From: Firmicutes bacterium HGW-Firmicutes-14
GTDB taxonomy: Bacteria; Bacillota; Thermincolia; Thermincolales; UBA2595
Assembly (NCBI GenBank): GCA_002840275.1
Contig: PHAB01000006.1
Location: forward strand, 62,001-126,000
DNA length: 64,000 nt
Direction of reading: 5' to 3'
Under the pieces are notes generated by a model that worked only from the letters and a program-made list of their open reading frames with translations, was not told the origin of the DNA and searched no databases. Positions 16,343-25,379 of the stretch are shown here, piece by piece (positions within the stretch are counted from its first letter, which is position 1; every line of letters starts with the position of its first letter). Made by a program: the position numbers and the translations under genes.

Positions 16343-18235
16343 ATGAGTTTTCCGGATGCAAAAATCCTGGATGTAAACCTTGCGAATATGGAGGTCAAAA
16401 CCAGAAGCCTGCCGGGAGATGTTTACCGGCTATACCCGGGGGGGTCAGCCCTGGGGGTGTACCTCATCCTGCAGGAGATGCCGCCCGGTATAGACCCGTT
16501 ATCTCCGGATAACATGCTTGTCTTTTCTGTGTCTCCTTTGACGGGCCTGCCTGTCAGCGGGCAGAGCAGGGTTGTCGTCACAACAAAAAGCCCCCTGACC
16601 GGCACAATAGGTGACAGCCAGGCGGGCGGTTTTTTCCCGGCTGCCCTGAAAGCCAACGGCTGGGATGCCGTTGTTATCAGGGGCAGGGCTGAAAAACCGG
16701 CCTACCTGTACATTGACGGGGACCGTGCGGAAGTCAGGCCTGCGGGCCACCTATGGGGCAAAGTGACAGGAGAAGCCGAAAGGCTTATAAAGAGTGAAAA
16801 CAGTGATGAAAAGCTGGAGGTAGCTCAGATTGGGCCTGCGGGTGAGAACCTGGTCCGGTTTGCATGTATTATAAATATGAACAACAGGGCAAACGGCAGG
16901 AACGGGACAGGGGCGGTAATGGGGTCCAAGAACCTGAAAGCCGTGGTGGTCAAAAAAGCCAGGCGGACTGACATATATGATAAGGAGCTTTTCTCCCAGC
17001 TGGCCGGGAGTGTAAAGCAGAGACTGAAAACCAATGAAGCGGTCAGTGGCCTTGGGGAAAACGGGACTGCAGGAGATGTCACTTTTCTGCAGGAATCGGG
17101 GTACCTGCCCACAAGGAACTGGACTTCGGGACATTTTCCCGAAGGGGCAGACAAAATCAGCGGCCTGGCCATGACAGAGACAATTCTTAAAGAACGTGAT
17201 ACCTGTTTTGCCTGTGCCGTAAGATGCAAGAGGGTTGTGGAAATACCGGGCAAAGTTGACCCCCTGTACGGCGGACCTGAATATGAAACCGTAGCATCAC
17301 TGGGTTCTTACTGCGGGGTATCTGACTTGGAAACAATAGCCCTGGCCAATCAGCTCTGCAATATGTACGGCCTTGATACCATCTCCTGTGGGGGGACCAT
17401 CTCTTTTGCCATGGAGTGCTATGAGAAAGGCCTGATAACAAAGGAACAGACGGGGGGACTTGAACTTAAGTTCGGCAGCGGTGAGGCAGTAGTCAAATTG
17501 GTGGAACTCATTGCCAGGCGTGAGGGCTTCGGGGCGGTCCTGGCTGAAGGAAGCAGGAGGGCAGCAGAAAAAATAGGTAAAGAAGCTCTGGATTACAGTA
17601 TCTCGGTCAAAGGACAAGAACTTCCCGCCCATATGCCCCAGTTCAAGCCGGCGGTGGGCATTATCTATGCAGTCAACCCCTTTGGCGCTGACCACCAATC
17701 GTCTGAACATGACCCGCTTCTAATGTCCCCTGAAGAAAGCAACGAAAGAAAGTGGCTGGCCCAGATAGGCTTATGGAAGGGATATGAAGACCCATATGTA
17801 ATTGATGATGAAAAAATACGTTTTGCCATTGACAGCCAGTGCTTTTTCTCAATGCTTGACACCCTCGGACTCTGCCAGTTTGTATGGGGCTGTTCATGGG
17901 AACTATATGGCCCTTCAGACATTGTGGAACTGTGTAAAGCCGGTATCGGCTGGGAAACTTCTTTATTTGAATTAATGCGGGTGGGAGAACGCCGCATAAA
18001 TATGATGAGATATTTTAATGCAAGGGAAGGATTCACCAGAAAAGACGACTATCTGCCGGACAGGATGTTTGACCCCCTGCCTGATGGGCCGTCAAAGGGC
18101 AGGCAGATGGATAAACAACAGTTTGCAGAGGCCCTGGACACGTATTATAAGTTTGCCGGGTGGGACACGGAGACCGGAAACCCCACCGGAGAAACCCTGC
18201 GCAGGCTGTCCCTGGGATGGCTGCTGCAGAAATAA
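16343..18235 (+). CDS. aor: Aldehyde ferredoxin oxidoreductase family protein (tungsten/molybdenum pterin enzyme)
   Basis: 630 residues, ATG with GGAGGCGAG. The pterin-binding signature is present as NNRANGRNGTGAVMGSKNLKAVVV. The [4Fe-4S] ligands CFACAVRC plus the later DTISCG follow the family pattern (CxxCxxxC ... C). The length is normal. The family oxidises aldehydes to carboxylates, or reduces acids, exchanging electrons with ferredoxin. The exact substrate is unknown; the upstream transporter, creatininase and four-cluster ferredoxin probably belong to the same route. Confidence 0.93.
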   Translation: MSFPDAKILDVNLANMEVKTRSLPGDVYRLYPGGSALGVYLILQEMPPGIDPLSPDNMLVFSVSPLTGLPVSGQSRVVVTTKSPLTGTIGDSQAGGFFPAALKANGWDAVVIRGRAEKPAYLYIDGDRAEVRPAGHLWGKVTGEAERLIKSENSDEKLEVAQIGPAGENLVRFACIINMNNRANGRNGTGAVMGSKNLKAVVVKKARRTDIYDKELFSQLAGSVKQRLKTNEAVSGLGENGTAGDVTFLQESGYLPTRNWTSGHFPEGADKISGLAMTETILKERDTCFACAVRCKRVVEIPGKVDPLYGGPEYETVASLGSYCGVSDLETIALANQLCNMYGLDTISCGGTISFAMECYEKGLITKEQTGGLELKFGSGEAVVKLVELIARREGFGAVLAEGSRRAAEKIGKEALDYSISVKGQELPAHMPQFKPAVGIIYAVNPFGADHQSSEHDPLLMSPEESNERKWLAQIGLWKGYEDPYVIDDEKIRFAIDSQCFFSMLDTLGLCQFVWGCSWELYGPSDIVELCKAGIGWETSLFELMRVGERRINMMRYFNAREGFTRKDDYLPDRMFDPLPDGPSKGRQMDKQQFAEALDTYYKFAGWDTETGNPTGETLRRLSLGWLLQK

Positions 18236-18298
18236 GGGAATTTATAATTTGCCGGCGGATTATATGAGCAGCAATAACGCGGACAGTTGACACAACAA

Positions 18299-18332
18299 GA
18301 GGGCAGCCCAATGGGCTGCCCTCAGATTTTTA
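18299..18332. terminator. Bidirectional terminator between aor and a cytochrome gene
   Basis: GGGCAGCCC, loop AAT, GGGCTGCCC, followed on the plus strand by TCAGATTTTT; flanking A-rich sequence is weaker for the minus strand. It separates convergent genes. Confidence 0.85.
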
Positions 18333-18356
18333 CCAATTTCACTATATTCAGTTTGT

Positions 18357-19373
18357 TTATCTAATCACTGCATTCGGTACATCCTTACCGGTTACCAGTT
18401 TATAGGACTGCTGGAGAAGCTGAACAGTATATATAGGATTGTGGATCCCCTTACTGCCGTCAAAATCTACAAAGAAGTAGTTCCATGCAGCCTTATAAAG
18501 TTCTTCTGACGGGGCTTCTTCAGAAACTTCCTTGGCGGCGTTTTCCCATTCAACACTACCGTGAGAACTGATGAAGGCAACATACTTGCCGTCTGCAGCC
18601 AGTTTCTCATCGATTGCCCCTTTAACAAGTTCCATCAGGCCCTGGACTTCATCCTGGATACCTTCGGCTGTACCGTCACCGTCATAATCAGCGAAAGCCG
18701 TACGATTATAGGTATCTAACCCGTTATGGCACGAGCCACAGGCATTTGCAGCAGTTGCCGGGTCCATTTTGAATGTGTGGCTGCTGTAACCATTGTCATT
18801 TTTGGCCAGGTGGCAGGCAACACATGCGTCGGCAACGGTGGCGTGGGCAGAAGTGAGATATACTTTACCGTCTGCTTCGGCCCCATTAATTCCGGCGAGC
18901 ATGTCTCCCTGGACACTGTGGTGAGGAGATGAAGCGTTATCAGGAACTTTGCCCCGCCCATTGTGACAGGATATACAAAGGTTCGCTTTCCCCAGGGCAA
19001 TTTCCCCGATGGCTGTTTTAACCGAGGCTGCTTCCATGAGGCCCTTTCCGGTTTCACCGTGACAGGTGTCACAGGTAGTGGATTCAACCTCGTTATTTAT
19101 GGCAGCCAAAGTTTCAGCCTTGCCGGCAAAGGCTTTGCCATTATGGCAGGTCATACATTTTCCCTGCTCCCGTAATGCGGGAGAGTCTTCAGCTGTATCG
19201 ACTATGGCATGTCCTGAGGCTTCCCATTCCTTGTTGATTTCTGCCGCCACATCTACTTTGGAATCCGGGGTCTTGGTGTCTTCAGTACCCTTGCTTGTAT
19301 CTCCGCCGGAACATCCGGCAGCCAGAAGCAGGGCAAAAACAACCGTAAATATAAAAAAAAGTTTTCTTTTCAT
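18357..19373 (-). CDS. Pentaheme c-type cytochrome, lipoprotein
   Basis: About 338 residues; the ATG at 19373 (MKRKLFFIFTVVF...) is chosen because GGGGAGG precedes it, rather than an upstream frame extension. Lipobox LLAAGC at the end of the signal peptide. Five CXXCH motifs: CMTCH, CDTCH, CISCH, CVACH, CGSCH. It should be anchored on the outer face of the membrane and move electrons across the envelope. It lies just downstream of the pilus operon on the same strand but behind a terminator, so it is probably transcribed on its own. Confidence 0.9.
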   Translation of the reverse strand: MKRKLFFIFTVVFALLLAAGCSGGDTSKGTEDTKTPDSKVDVAAEINKEWEASGHAIVDTAEDSPALREQGKCMTCHNGKAFAGKAETLAAINNEVESTTCDTCHGETGKGLMEAASVKTAIGEIALGKANLCISCHNGRGKVPDNASSPHHSVQGDMLAGINGAEADGKVYLTSAHATVADACVACHLAKNDNGYSSHTFKMDPATAANACGSCHNGLDTYNRTAFADYDGDGTAEGIQDEVQGLMELVKGAIDEKLAADGKYVAFISSHGSVEWENAAKEVSEEAPSEELYKAAWNYFFVDFDGSKGIHNPIYTVQLLQQSYKLVTGKDVPNAVIR

Positions 19374-19474
19374 GGTTTTCCTCCCCTTTACTAAAATATG
19401 TAATACTATACTCATTCGACATAATTCGCTAAATTCCTACTAAATTAAGTAATAATTTGTGAGTTTTTTTGGAA

Positions 19475-19495
19475 ACTAAAAAGGGAGGCTCCCTG
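19475..19495 (-). terminator. Terminator of the pilus operon
   Basis: On the minus strand AGGGAG-C-CTCCCT followed by TTTTTAG, 26 bp after the pilO stop. Confidence 0.7.
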
Positions 19496-19520
19496 AAGAC
19501 CCTCTCTTTTCGGTATCGTG

Positions 19521-20021
19521 TTAATTTTGGCCCATCGCGAAAACTGTAACCTTCATCATTCCTCTCAGACCATTCTCCAGGGACTGCAACTGCAGGCTTG
19601 AGATTGTGCACAGGCGGGGCTGATTCTCAACCTGGCTTATGAATTCAATCACATCATCCCTGGCACCCTCCAGGATCAGGTTTATCCCAAGACTTCGGAC
19701 TTCACCGGCTGTCACGGGTTTATCCTGGGTGACCTGTATCACCCGGACTCTGTTGTCTTCCGCCAGCTTATTCAGCAGGCTGAGGGATTTCTCGCTCTCC
19801 AACTGCTCCGGCAGGGTTTTTTGCGGCCTCTCCGGTTGAGGTTTGGAGTTGTTTTCAGCTGTGATATCCTGTACCTGGTTCTCCAGGCTGGTTACCAGGG
19901 CTTTCTCGGCGGTAAGGTTAGTACTTACCGGCAGATAAAAGAAGAAATATACCACAAGGATTTCGACTATGAGGACTGTAGAGAGAAGCCTGACATTTTT
20001 TAGAACGCCGCGAAGTGTCAT
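19521..20021 (-). CDS. pilO: Type IV pilus assembly protein PilO
   Basis: 166 residues. One N-terminal membrane helix (VLIVEILVVYFFFYLPV), a short coiled coil (LTAEKALVTSLENQVQDI) and a C-terminal ferredoxin-like part ending with the GLRGMMKVTVFAMG strand. This layout and its place after pilM and pilN identify it. With PilN it forms the periplasm-side alignment complex. The start overlaps the pilN stop by 4 bp. Confidence 0.82.
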   Translation of the reverse strand: MTLRGVLKNVRLLSTVLIVEILVVYFFFYLPVSTNLTAEKALVTSLENQVQDITAENNSKPQPERPQKTLPEQLESEKSLSLLNKLAEDNRVRVIQVTQDKPVTAGEVRSLGINLILEGARDDVIEFISQVENQPRLCTISSLQLQSLENGLRGMMKVTVFAMGQN

Positions 20022-20536
20022 AACCCATCACCCCTTTTCACCGAACCCTGCAGTTCGAAGGAGTAATTTTCAGGGGCTGTTTCCTGGATGGATACCACTG
20101 CAAGCCCCTCAAATCCCGGGTGTTTTTTCAGCTCACCGGTAAAATTGGTTATCTGCTGCTGAGAATTTCCGGTTCCGGAAATGACTATAACCATTGTCTC
20201 GAACCTGGTTAACCGGGTTAGCGTGAATCCGGGCGGTGCCTTTTCAAACACTTCCTTAATTAGGGGGGATATTTCAGGATTTTCAGCGGTCAGCTGTCTG
20301 ATGATTGATACCTGTTTTTCTTTCCCGCCGTCCGGTAATACATTTCCTGTCAATTGGCCGAGGGTACCCTGAAGTACCGCGCTTTTGTTCCTGGCCTGGG
20401 ATAATTCACTGTACAGGGAAAGGATATATATGAAAGAAAATATTAAAATGGAAACAATCAGGGCAATAAGATAGAGCGAAGTATTTTTGCGCGGTGGTTC
20501 GATGTATGACTGGGGGAGCAGGTTTATATCCCTCAT
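20018..20536 (-). CDS. pilN: Type IV pilus assembly protein PilN
   Basis: 172 residues beginning MRDINLLPQSY, the conserved PilN motif (INLLP) that docks into PilM. One membrane helix follows, then a coiled coil and a ferredoxin-like domain. Start overlaps the pilM stop, as in classical pilMNO operons. Confidence 0.9.
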   Translation of the reverse strand: MRDINLLPQSYIEPPRKNTSLYLIALIVSILIFSFIYILSLYSELSQARNKSAVLQGTLGQLTGNVLPDGGKEKQVSIIRQLTAENPEISPLIKEVFEKAPPGFTLTRLTRFETMVIVISGTGNSQQQITNFTGELKKHPGFEGLAVVSIQETAPENYSFELQGSVKRGDGL

Positions 20537-21501
20537 GACCCTGACCCCCTTACTGCCAGCCCAAGGCTCAGGCTTAATGTATAGCTGTGGGTGGCTGCTT
20601 TGGCTTCTGCCTCAGGGGATATATTGAAAACAGGGAAGGGGTTAAGGGCTTCTACCACGGCACCCAGTTCTTTTTCCAGGAAGTCTTCCAGTTCCTTAAG
20701 GACAGACAGGCCGCCGGCCAGTATTATCCCGGAGATATCATCATCCCGGTGCTGGACCTGATAGAACTTGACAGAACGCTCTACCTCATGTACAAGCTTG
20801 CCCACCCAGGAGTTTAATTCACTATCACCAGGGAGTTGGTATCCTCCCAGGGGTATGACCCGGTAAAAACTCAGGCGTGCCTCTTTAAAAAAGCTCAGAC
20901 CGGTAAACCTGTCCCCCAGGTCAATGAGAATGACTGTCCCGGTATCCCAGTTCTTTCTCAGGCCTTTATCCCGGTCGCTTATCCTGTCCAGCCTGCCGAT
21001 CAGGCGGGCCAGGGCCAGTGGTTCAATATCCGCTGCAGTCAGGGTAAAGCCGGCTTCCCTGATACAATCACAGTAGCCTGCTACAGTCTGTTCCTCAGCT
21101 GCGGCCAGCATCACATTCATTGTACCGTTGTCCCCGGGAGTGGTCTGAAAGTCAAAAACGGCGCTGCCGGTAAAAGGGATGTTTTTCGAAAGTTCCCACT
21201 TTAGCGCTTCCCGGGTTTCTTCCCGGTTCATGAGGGGCATTTCCAGGTGCCGGATCACAACATTGAGCGGATTGACAGCAAAGCAAACGCTCTTGTTTTT
21301 AAACCCACCGTCAATTGCTGCTTCCCGGAGGGCTTTGACCAGTTCTTCCGGTTTAGCCACTGCTCCATCGATGATTGTCCCGTCAACCGGCCGGGAGACC
21401 CCAATTTTCTGTATAACGGGTGTGGGTTTGTTTTCTGTTTCGACGGCACGGATAGAATTTGTGCTTATATCAAGTCCTATATGGCCCCTGGTGCCAAACA
21501 T
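20533..21501 (-). CDS. pilM: Type IV pilus assembly protein PilM
   Basis: 322 residues, ATG with GGAGGAGG. Actin-like ATPase fold (HIGLDISTNSIRAVETE at the N-terminus, VILIDLGDRFTGLSFF in the middle, GIILAGGLSVL late). PilM sits on the cytoplasmic face and links PilN to the motor and platform. Length is normal. Confidence 0.92.
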   Translation of the reverse strand: MFGTRGHIGLDISTNSIRAVETENKPTPVIQKIGVSRPVDGTIIDGAVAKPEELVKALREAAIDGGFKNKSVCFAVNPLNVVIRHLEMPLMNREETREALKWELSKNIPFTGSAVFDFQTTPGDNGTMNVMLAAAEEQTVAGYCDCIREAGFTLTAADIEPLALARLIGRLDRISDRDKGLRKNWDTGTVILIDLGDRFTGLSFFKEARLSFYRVIPLGGYQLPGDSELNSWVGKLVHEVERSVKFYQVQHRDDDISGIILAGGLSVLKELEDFLEKELGAVVEALNPFPVFNISPEAEAKAATHSYTLSLSLGLAVRGSGS

Positions 21502-21521
21502 CGTATTCCTCCTCCGGTATA

Positions 21522-22067
21522 CTAGTACTCCTGCCAGCCTGTAATTTCATATTTCTCCAGCCGACCGTCCGGGCCGCCGGTTTCGTTCCTGACTGATGCT
21601 TCAATGGTCCTGACCGTGCCCTGGTAACTGCCCTGGGCCCTGATGACGATATCCACCTGGTTCCTGAACAGTTCAACTGATACTTCCCCGGTTTCTTTCC
21701 CGGCGCTGTCAGTGACCTTCAGGTTGTCGATGTCAGCATCAGGGTCTGTATCCAGGAGAAACCTGTTGGGGTTATCGGGGTCTGAAGTGTCAGGAGAGGA
21801 CTTGAGGATTTTTTGGGATAGACATTCACTTAAGCTTTTCTCCCGGAGTACCCATATCACCCTGTTGATCCCTGCTTCAGCCAGGTAGCCGGCCTGCCAT
21901 TCGGCATAATCGTCCAGCCCCATCCTGAGCTCTGATGCGGCAAAGGTGCCGTAACCCAGCGCCAGTACGGATATGAGGGCGACCAGGGAGATGGCCAGGA
22001 TCAGTGCCGAACCCTTTTTATTTTTAATGAAATGTACCGGTGCCGTCCCGTTGAACAGATTAAGCAC
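21522..22067 (-). CDS. PilX-like minor pilus protein
   Basis: GTG at 22067 is favoured as start (GGGAGGTAACGGA just upstream, 4 bp after the previous stop). About 181 residues: a short basic leader, KNKKGSALILAISLVALISVLALGYGTFAASE as the N-terminal membrane helix, then AGYLAEAGINRVIW, which is typical of PilX_N-type proteins encoded within pilus operons. Probably a minor pilin incorporated at or near the pilus tip. It has no strong prepilin peptidase motif beyond KGSA. Confidence 0.7.
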   Translation of the reverse strand: MLNLFNGTAPVHFIKNKKGSALILAISLVALISVLALGYGTFAASELRMGLDDYAEWQAGYLAEAGINRVIWVLREKSLSECLSQKILKSSPDTSDPDNPNRFLLDTDPDADIDNLKVTDSAGKETGEVSVELFRNQVDIVIRAQGSYQGTVRTIEASVRNETGGPDGRLEKYEITGWQEY

Positions 22068-22071
22068 TCCG

Positions 22072-23190
22072 TTACCTCCCATGGAAGGTGACACTGGATT
22101 TGAGGTTATATGAACTGTTCTGCTTGTTATCCGGGTTCCTGTTCATAAAGGAAAGTTCGATCTCCGCCAGGTTGGGTTTGCTGCTGTCCCGCCGGACCGT
22201 GAATTTATCCAGGCCGTCGGCGACCCTGTACTGCTGTTCCTGGTTCTTGCGATAATACAGTTCCTTGTTTTCCGAGAAATAACTGAAGGAGTTATAGAAC
22301 AGGCTGAGGCCGCTCCAGGATGCTGAAACCACGCCTGTGTCTTCCTGGGTTTCAAGTCCGAGGCGGACAAAGGCCAGGCTGTTTTCTTTTGACCAGGATT
22401 CGTGTTTAACCAGTTCTATAGGGGGTATCTCGGTATTATCCAGGTACAGGGTTACCCATTGGGTGAATTCATTGTACCCGCGCGGTTCAAGTACCAGGCG
22501 CAGGAGGTGCTCTCCTGACAGGTCGACAGGCTTGTCATATGTCCAAACAGTGCTGCCGTTGCCGTTCATATTCTCAACGATATTGAGCACTCCTGAACCG
22601 TCGAGTCTGACCCCGACAAAGTTCTTTTCATTGGGCACAGTCAGGCCATCTTCTGTTGTTGGGCCTATTAGGTAAAGGACCGCTCTGCTTCCGGGTTTCA
22701 ATGAAGACCCGTCTATCTTGGTTTCCACATGAAGGTGTCCCTTCACAGTGGGCTTTACCAGGGCAAAGGGCCCTGAAGTGTCCAGGTGGTATACACTTCC
22801 GGCAACTCCCCGGTTCATCGTGACTGTGAACCGGTTTTTTTCGCGTTTCACTGTCCCGTCAAAGGAACCAGTGCCTTTGCCTGTCCATATCCTTTCATCA
22901 TCGAAGGAGTCTGCCAGTTTGTTGTCGGTGAGGACTTCCAGCCGGAACCCTTGGGCAGTATCAACGGTATGTATTTTGAACCCGTTTCTGACTGCCTTGG
23001 TTATTTTCTGCATTACCAGCCTTCCCTGGTCCTGGTTGTCCGCATATTCGCCACCCCATTTATAGGACCTGGTGGAATAATCATACACGGCCCACAGACT
23101 GACGGTTACCAGGCTCAGTAACAGCACTGCAGCAATAACCTCTACCAGGGTGAGGCCTTTTTGGTTATTTAAATATTTTGCGATCTTCAT
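22072..23190 (-). CDS. Large prepilin-like protein with type IV N-terminal methylation motif
   Basis: 372 residues. MKIAKYLNNQKGLTLVEVIAAVLLLSLVT has the prepilin peptidase site (G-L-T-L-V-E, cleavage after Gly) followed by the hydrophobic pilin helix. The long remainder has a beta-rich LamG/concanavalin-like look (GVRLDGSGVLNIVENMNGNGSTVWTY, LRLVLEPRGY), which suggests a binding domain presented on the pilus. Like PilW/GspJ-type minor pilins but longer. Functional guess only. Confidence 0.8.
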   Translation of the reverse strand: MKIAKYLNNQKGLTLVEVIAAVLLLSLVTVSLWAVYDYSTRSYKWGGEYADNQDQGRLVMQKITKAVRNGFKIHTVDTAQGFRLEVLTDNKLADSFDDERIWTGKGTGSFDGTVKREKNRFTVTMNRGVAGSVYHLDTSGPFALVKPTVKGHLHVETKIDGSSLKPGSRAVLYLIGPTTEDGLTVPNEKNFVGVRLDGSGVLNIVENMNGNGSTVWTYDKPVDLSGEHLLRLVLEPRGYNEFTQWVTLYLDNTEIPPIELVKHESWSKENSLAFVRLGLETQEDTGVVSASWSGLSLFYNSFSYFSENKELYYRKNQEQQYRVADGLDKFTVRRDSSKPNLAEIELSFMNRNPDNKQNSSYNLKSSVTFHGR

Positions 23191-23209
23191 AAAATGACCA
23201 CCTGTGCAA

Positions 23210-23608
23210 TTACTTGCCGGTCACCTGTGTCACCAGGTTTACCGTCTGGTGGGCCTGTTCCCCCCACTTGACGGTAACTTCAACCTGGATCAGGTTGAAG
23301 GACCCGCTGAATAATTCTTTCATCATTACCTTTTTGGAATAACCTGAATAAGGCTCTGCCATCCGGACAAAGCCGGCGCTGCCTTCCCTGTATTCGGGGG
23401 GAATGGTTATCTTAGCGGCTTTGCCCAGGGCTGCCTTTTGGGATTCCATTTCATTCTGGGCCAGGTAGACCGCCTGGCTCTTTTTGCCTGCCTGGATCAT
23501 AGTATTATTGGCATTGGTAATCCCGCCCATAAGGGGCAGGAGTGCAACAGCCAGCAGGGTGACCGCTGCAATTACTTCGATAAGTGTGGTCCCTTTTTCA
23601 TCCCGCAC
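23210..23608 (-). CDS. Minor prepilin, PilV/GspI-like
   Basis: About 132 residues with the methylation motif DEKGTTLIEVIAAVTLLAVALLPLMGG. GTG at 23608 has GAGGTGG at good spacing and gives a short leader; GTG at 23623 is the longer alternative. The size and the later NEMESQKAALGKA fit the PilV/GspI group of minor pilins. Confidence 0.82.
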   Translation of the reverse strand: MRDEKGTTLIEVIAAVTLLAVALLPLMGGITNANNTMIQAGKKSQAVYLAQNEMESQKAALGKAAKITIPPEYREGSAGFVRMAEPYSGYSKKVMMKELFSGSFNLIQVEVTVKWGEQAHQTVNLVTQVTGK

Positions 23609-23619
23609 CGGCTGCCACC

Positions 23620-24207
23620 TCACTTTAGGGTTATCTGGCCCCAGGGTCTGCTTATTTCAACAGATACAGTCTTATTTTCACCTTTAAGGTAGACAAAACC
23701 TGAAACCGTGCCCCAGCTGTCACCGATAATATCCCCGTTATGGTCAAAGGCCAGCTGTATCCCTGGTTTGACCAGGCTCAGGGAGCCGGGAATGTCTTCC
23801 ACAAAATCTACCCCCTCCGGGAGCTCGATATCTTCCACATACCCGTCTTTGTCCAGGGGAGAGGTGTTCCCGAGCTTATCTGCATAGACAATGCGGTACC
23901 GGGCCAGGCCGGGGGTGGTTTCCCCGGTTGCCTCATTGACCGATTCTGTTCCGGGATAGAATATGACCCGTACCGAGATGTTGCCCGAATCATGGTCATA
24001 TTTCATCCGCATGGCTTCCTGCTGGGCATATTTTATATCCCGCACCAGGATCCGGGCAGCAGTATCCAGGTCATATTTCTTTGTGCTCATATACCGCGGT
24101 ATGGCCACTGCCGCCAGGATCCCCAGGATGACAACAACGGCCATTATTTCCACCAGGGTAAAACCATGCCTGTTTTTGACAAAACAAAGTCTCTTTTTCA
24201 GACTCAA
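23620..24207 (-). CDS. Minor prepilin, GspH/FimT-like
   Basis: The TTG at 24207 is chosen because GCAGGTGA sits just upstream and the frame above it runs through pilD. About 195 residues with the prepilin motif NRHGFTLVEIMAVVVILGILAAVAIP. The C-terminal half (ARYRIVYADKLGNTS, FDHNGDIIGDSWGTVSGFVYL) matches the GspH-like pseudopilin fold. Probably part of the tip-complex of the pilus. Confidence 0.85.
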   Translation of the reverse strand: MSLKKRLCFVKNRHGFTLVEIMAVVVILGILAAVAIPRYMSTKKYDLDTAARILVRDIKYAQQEAMRMKYDHDSGNISVRVIFYPGTESVNEATGETTPGLARYRIVYADKLGNTSPLDKDGYVEDIELPEGVDFVEDIPGSLSLVKPGIQLAFDHNGDIIGDSWGTVSGFVYLKGENKTVSVEISRPWGQITLK

Positions 24208-24221
24208 ATTATTCACCTGCT

Positions 24222-24962
24222 TCAAAATCCAATGATATAGTTCAGGTACCATGTAATTATCTGATTGCCCCAAAGCAGGGATATTACCGACCCGGCTGCC
24301 AGAAAAGGTCCGAAGGGGATGTGGCTTTTGCGCCCGGCTTTCCCCAGAACTATTAATGAAACCCCAACGACCGCACCCAGTAAGAAACCCCATAAAAGTG
24401 CAGGGATTAACAGTTTCCAGCCCAGGAACAGCCCCATGACAGCAGCCAGCTTGACATCCCCGCCGCCCATATTGCCCCTGCTCAGAACAGCCAGGGCCAG
24501 CAGCAGTCCGCCGCCCAGGACGAAACCGGCCAGGGAGGGGGTAACCCCTGTCTTTAACGCAAAGAGTGCCCCTGTTACTGCCCCGAAGGCTGTGACCCTA
24601 TTGGGGATTATCCTATGGTCCAGGTCGATGAAGGAAACGGCAATCAGGATTGCAGTAAAGGTCCAGTAGCTCAAAGCCTGCCAGGAGATTCCATAATATT
24701 TATATATCATCAGGAACAAAACCCCTGTTAGCAGCTCAACAAAAAAATAACGGGGTGATATTTTGGCCTTGCAAGAGGCACATTTGCCCCCCTGTACCAG
24801 GAAGCTGGCAAGGGGTATAAGATTGTACCATTTGAGGGTTGTCCCGCAGCCCGGGCAATAGGACCTGGGCCGTGAAACAGAACCACCTGCCGGCAGGCGG
24901 TAGATGACAACATTAAGAAAACTTCCTATACAAAGGCCCAGTAAAAAAACGAAAAGACTCAT
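24222..24962 (-). CDS. pilD: Prepilin peptidase/N-methyltransferase
   Basis: 246 residues, ATG with GGAGG. Integral membrane protein with the cytoplasmic zinc-binding CPGCGTTLKWYNLIPL ... CASCKAKIS and the two catalytic aspartates in FIDLDHRIIPN and GGGDVKLAA. It cleaves the leader of the prepilins in this operon and methylates the new N-terminus. Full length. Confidence 0.94.
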   Translation of the reverse strand: MSLFVFLLGLCIGSFLNVVIYRLPAGGSVSRPRSYCPGCGTTLKWYNLIPLASFLVQGGKCASCKAKISPRYFFVELLTGVLFLMIYKYYGISWQALSYWTFTAILIAVSFIDLDHRIIPNRVTAFGAVTGALFALKTGVTPSLAGFVLGGGLLLALAVLSRGNMGGGDVKLAAVMGLFLGWKLLIPALLWGFLLGAVVGVSLIVLGKAGRKSHIPFGPFLAAGSVISLLWGNQIITWYLNYIIGF

Positions 24963-24981
24963 ATATCCTCCGGAATATTAG

Positions 24982-25317
24982 TTAATGGCCGCTGTGAGTA
25001 ACTTTGCCCGTATTCTTATCATATCCGTAAGGGGAATTTCCGACCGGGTCTTCCGGCACATTTTCCATGTACCCTTTATCGATGAGTTCATTCAGGGTCT
25101 GGGGGAACAGGCCCTCTTCCGCATAAACCCTGTTAACGGTCCGCTGTAATGTGGTAAAATTGGCGTTATCCGTCTTTTCCTTGGCCTTACTGATGGAGTT
25201 CAGCACCTTGGGTACGGCAAAAGCGGTCAATATACCGAGGATGACGACCACGGCCATGAGCTCAACCAGGGTAAACCCTTTATCTTTTCTTTTGAGAGCG
25301 CTAAAAATTCTTAACAC
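24982..25317 (-). CDS. Type IV pilin (probable major subunit)
   Basis: 111 residues, GTG with GGAGG. Short leader ending KDKGFTLVELMAVVVILGILTAFAVPKVLNSISKAKEKTDNA, the classical prepilin helix, then a small globular part. At 111 residues it is as short as the conductive-type or pseudopilin GspG-like pilins; the C-terminal PEDPVGNSPYGYDKNTG is GspG-like. Aromatic residues are few in the helix, so no conductive pilus is claimed. Most pilus-subunit-like gene in the operon. Confidence 0.85.
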   Translation of the reverse strand: MLRIFSALKRKDKGFTLVELMAVVVILGILTAFAVPKVLNSISKAKEKTDNANFTTLQRTVNRVYAEEGLFPQTLNELIDKGYMENVPEDPVGNSPYGYDKNTGKVTHSGH

Positions 25318-25379
25318 CGTGAGTACCTCCGTTTACAGATATTTGATAATCTACCGGCCGCGGTCCTCCGTTGAAAAGA

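Noticed and set aside
24982-25317. Conductive e-pilin
   Set aside because: The pilin is short, but aromatic residues are sparse in the helix and the C-terminus looks GspG-like; conductivity cannot be claimed.
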